Below, piece by piece: positions 36,866-40,000 of a stretch of DNA of 40,000 nucleotides (positions within the stretch are counted from its first letter, which is position 1; each line of letters starts with the position of its first letter). This DNA comes from Glandiceps talaboti (Eukaryota; Hemichordata; Enteropneusta; Spengelidae). The stretch lies in contig NC_135557.1 of assembly GCF_964340395.1 (NCBI RefSeq), positions 19,373,725 to 19,413,724 on the forward strand, read 5' to 3'. The translations under genes were made by a program, and so were the position numbers. Below the pieces are notes generated by a model, which saw only the letters and a list, made by a program, of their open reading frames with translations, was not told the DNA's origin and made no database searches.

Positions 36866-37217
36866 GTCTCGTAAAGGGGGACGCCACGCTCGGAAACAAA
36901 GGTATTTTCATAAATGTAGGGTTCTGGTTTGCTCGATTGCCACGAAACACCAAATGAAACACATCGGTTATTAGCAGGCATGAATATGTATTAGATGGAC
37001 AATGGATATTCTTTACTCTGTGCTTCTCTGCTAGTCGTGAATATTCATTGCTCATCTAATACATATTCATGTATGAAAAACAATATAGGTGAGAATTTCA
37101 ATTTGGTATTTCTTGGTAATCGGGCGAAATTTAGATGATGTGAAATCATGAAATGACTCTCCATAACCCAAACTTTATGAAAATACCTCTATTTCTTGGG
37201 GTACAGTTTCCCCGTTC
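36866..37217. mobile_element. Foldback MITE, family B, copy 1
   Basis: Left arm (about 36866-37000) and right arm (about 37050-37217) are inverted copies. Matching parts are GGTATTTTCATAAA, the CGATTNCCA(C/A)GAAA block, ACCAAAT and a perfect 19-bp inner pair CATGAATATGTATTAGATG / CATCTAATACATATTCATG. The ends are G- and C-rich (AAAGGGGGAC and TTTCCCCG). There is no coding capacity. The right arm matches the element at 39.66-39.89 kb. Confidence 0.75.
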
Positions 37218-37261
37218 AAGCTTGTCTTCTTATCGAAGTCGAATGCAATCTCTGTCCCCAA

Positions 37262-37589
37262 TAAATTGACCATATGGATGAGGATTGGGTATTTGTTTTG
37301 GATAATTTACATCGGTTATATTATTACTTGAAAAACCAATAGGAAACAACTTAGACTAAGTATGTGTTTCTCTCTCAATACATTGCAAAAAGCCAGAAAT
37401 GTGTAATTTTACGTACAATAACAAACATTGTACACATTTATTAAAGTTTTGCTATTTATTGAGTTACAAAGACTTGGCATATGTTGTTTGACACTGATTT
37501 GTTTTGAAAAATAGGAAGCCATGATTAAATTGATTTAGAAATTAAAAATCCAAATCAAATACTCCGTCCTTATCCATATGGCCACTTTA
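37262..37589. mobile_element. Foldback MITE, family A, copy 2
   Basis: It begins TAAATTGACCATATGG and ends CCATATGGCCACTTTA. It shares ATGAGGATTGGGTATTT, the AAAAAGCC...AAATGTGTA centre and TAGGAAGCCATGATTAAATT with copy 1. Its arms are inverted over nearly the full length. It is about 23 bp shorter than copy 1. Confidence 0.85.
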
Positions 37590-37639
37590 AGATGAATATC
37601 TTTTCAAACACATGTATAGAATTTTGAATCCAGCATTAA

Positions 37640-37870
37640 TAATAACAATAATATTGATAAATTTATTGCTAGGAATTTTAAGTCTACAAAATACTGTAAA
37701 CTTATCTAAACATGTACAAAATACAAAAATGTGCAAGTGAAATCAGTAAAAACACATATAATGCATAGAATTACAAGACAAATTTCTGGCTAGGGCCACA
37801 AAAATAGTTCTTAGGAACTGGTCGAGCGTTTGGCCCCAAGGAAGAACTCGGAGAGTTAATAAAGAACCAC
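37640..37870 (-). mobile_element. Putative retroposon 3' end on the minus strand
   Basis: Read on the minus strand, a slightly GC-richer stretch (CTCCGAGTTCTTCCTTGGGG ...) runs to TTCCTAGCAATAAATTTATC and ends in ATATTATTGTTATTATTAA. This is the classic AATAAA plus ATT-repeat tail. The plus strand also has TTAATAAAGAA at the other edge. No coding sequence and no family assignment. Confidence 0.3.
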
Positions 37871-38363
37871 ATATATATAACACTTGGGTTTGACAAAAGA
37901 AAGACTTTTAGCTTATGAATTTTCAAGTCACATAATCACGTCAACTCTGGAGGGAAAAAGGAAATGACCTGAATGTCACGGTTTACTTTCGTAGGACTCT
38001 GACGTTGACTTTGACTTAATGAGATCTGAAAGCTCACTGTATCTTCCGTGAAAAGACAGCCGGCATTAGCCCTAGGGTGAGATTTGTAAATTGATTATAT
38101 GCTTCATTTCATGATTAAACAAACGCGACCTAATTTTCCCAAACTTATATTTAATTTCATGGTTCGTTGATCTAAAGAATGAGTCATTTTCTCGTGCTGA
38201 ATTTCACCTTAGAACTCATAAGAATTAGGTCATAAGCATTACAGTTAGTGATTTCTCAATTCGCTGATCTCTATTCTATATTTAATCCATCAAAATGTCA
38301 AATGTCACGTGGTGTAGTTTAACTCATATAAGCATTAACTCGGCTAATATCAGGCATGGTGTT
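37871..38363. other. Unassigned AT-rich sequence
   Basis: Nothing supportable. Confidence 0.3.
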
Positions 38364-38731
38364 TTAAAGTGGCCACATGGAATGAAAAAGTTGTATTTAG
38401 TTTAGATATTTAGCCTTTAAAACAAAATTACTATGTGTTTCTACTTGGGAAAATATGACAGAACATGGCCCATGTCCGTGTTTATAACTCAATCAATAGT
38501 CAAAAAAAACAACTACAAATAAGCGGTTGTTGTTATTGTACGTACAGGAATGATTTGTAACCAAATCTTTGCCATATTTTTATTTTTGGGGGGTTAAATA
38601 TCAAGTTAAAAACTATATATGTTGTTTGACATTGTATGTTCAAGTAGAAGAGCGTGTATTATACTACATTTGACTTATCAAATGAATTACCAATCCAAAA
38701 TACATGCCCATTCACCATCAATGTGGTCAAA
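38364..38731. mobile_element. Foldback MITE, family A, copy 3 (degenerate)
   Basis: It starts TTAAAGTGGCCACATGG and ends ATCAATGTGGTCAAAT. It keeps TGTTGTTTGACATTG and the CTACTTG/CAAGTAGAAG arm positions, and the centre TTGTTATTGTACGTAC. It is more diverged than copies 1 and 2 and contains a T/G-rich insertion (TTTTTATTTTTGGGGGG). Confidence 0.7.
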
Positions 38732-39345
38732 TACCTTCGAAAGTGTTTTCAATGAGTGTTGATCTCATTAGCATATCCTTTATGATATTGAATTGCTTCA
38801 TTTTATCTCCATTAGATCTAATCACGTTAGACCTAATAACTAGTAATTATACATTCATTATATGTAATAGTACACCTAGTAAGTGCACAATACCATTCAT
38901 TATCCTCTTTGATACATGACACCTATATAATTATACTGACTGTGTTGTTGTACATGATAGTACAATGTACCTATTAGATGTTGAAAATTACAAGTAGAAA
39001 GTGACATTAATGTGGATAGTTGTATTAATCTAATGTAAATGTCTTTCCTAATCTACCAACTATGACGTAAATACTGGATTCAGATACTGTTCATGAGAAG
39101 GCAAGCACGAGTCTATTCGTTCCTTACAAGTGTAGGTAAAGCAGAGGTTTGTTTTGAGGTGTGATATATTCTTAGCTCATTGAACTATGTCATTAAATTT
39201 TTGACGTGGATACTAATTAGTAGTAAATGTAATTGGACTTGAAAACGTATGTGAAGTAACATATGCCAATTCCTTGTTTTCCCCATATTTAAGTGAAATA
39301 TATATGTACTATATCCATAAGCTTACTAAGGGGACATGGGTGCGA
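38732..39345. other. Unassigned AT-rich sequence
   Basis: No gene. The open frame 38704-38919 begins inside the MITE and is not a gene. Confidence 0.3.
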
Positions 39346-39596
<251 letters not shown>

Positions 39597-39654
39597 AAAA
39601 ACATATGGCCATTGTAACATGCTTGATACAATAGAATAATCCATGAGAGATATT

Positions 39655-39888
39655 TTACACTGAGGGAATAGGCACGTTTGAGTCATGAATATTCATTATG
39701 CAACAAATAATATATTATTTTTTCGGCTTACTCTCATGATAATGTGATACTCTATAAAGGTACAAATCATCTTGATGTTTCTCAGAAATCGTAAGTAATT
39801 TTAGGTGGTGTAAAATCATGAAACGACTCTCAGGTACTCATAGTTTATGAAAATGTCTGGAATTTCGTGGAGTGAAGTTCCCTTTAAG
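39655..39888. mobile_element. Foldback MITE, family B, copy 2 (right part only)
   Basis: It matches copy 1 from GTCRTGAATATTCATT through GTRAAATCATGAAAYGACTCTC and TTTATGAAAAT to the end (AAGTTCCCTTTAAG). The expected inverted left arm is missing or too degraded to see. Sequence to the right of it, up to 40000, holds nothing supportable. Confidence 0.65.
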
Positions 39889-40000
39889 TAGTAAACCATT
39901 TCAAAAAAGATGCATGGGAAACTATGCATATTGCTGTTGGCAAGATTCACATACCTTGATAGAATAACCACATAATTATATGTATATTGCATTGTGAATT

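Noticed and set aside
38704-38919. 71-codon plus-strand frame
   Set aside because: Starts in the end of MITE A copy 3 and has AT-driven composition.

Overview
This window looks like metazoan nuclear DNA, most likely intergenic and long-intron sequence from an AT-rich, repeat-rich invertebrate genome. The evidence is the absence of any dense run of long open frames, well-formed AG/GT splice signals around short open stretches, a very high load of di-, tetra- and pentanucleotide microsatellites, foldback MITEs, and degenerate retroposon-like tails. The mix of ACAT, TCTG, ACAAC and CAATA arrays would suit a marine invertebrate, but the sequence does not fix the phylum. No rRNA, tRNA, CRISPR array, operon or bacterial/viral gene set was seen.

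Only one piece of coding sequence can be assigned to a family. At 1839-2198 (+) an exon-like open frame carries six cysteines spaced like the C-terminal half of a prokineticin/astakine-type (colipase-fold) secreted protein. Its 5' exons would lie upstream, outside the window. Other exon candidates have plausible splice signals but no recognised family: 8078-8181 (+), 12993-13055 (-), 22983-23032 with a neighbouring Cys-rich frame 22754-22975 (-), 28366-28671 (+), 33074-33207 (+) and 35237-35342 (+). An exact TISU start element (CAAGATGGCGGC) at 4378 may mark a short-5'UTR first exon.

Layout. 0-2.2 kb: intron-like DNA, then the prokineticin-like exon. 2.4-7 kb: AC/AT, TCTG and AAAC arrays and the TISU site. 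8.0-8.7 kb: a cluster of five CTCF-like 16-mers around a candidate exon. 9.3-12.6 kb: ACAT, AT and ACAAC arrays. 13.0-13.4 kb: a GC-elevated segment open on both strands, with an RFX X-box. 15.1-15.3 kb: a duplicated GA array. 17.2-17.8 kb: a ~36-bp minisatellite with a ~108-bp higher-order period. 19-20.6 kb: degenerate longer-period repeats. 21-25.6 kb: AT, ATGT/TCTG, CAATA and ATGT arrays. 26-39.9 kb: three copies of one foldback MITE family (A), two of a second (B), three putative retroposon 3' tails, and more GA, ACAT and CT/TCTG arrays.

No multi-gene system can be reconstructed. The points most worth following are the prokineticin-like exon, the two foldback MITE families, the CTCF-like cluster, and the Cys-rich minus-strand locus near 22.8-23.0 kb. 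All matches were judged by eye without any database search.
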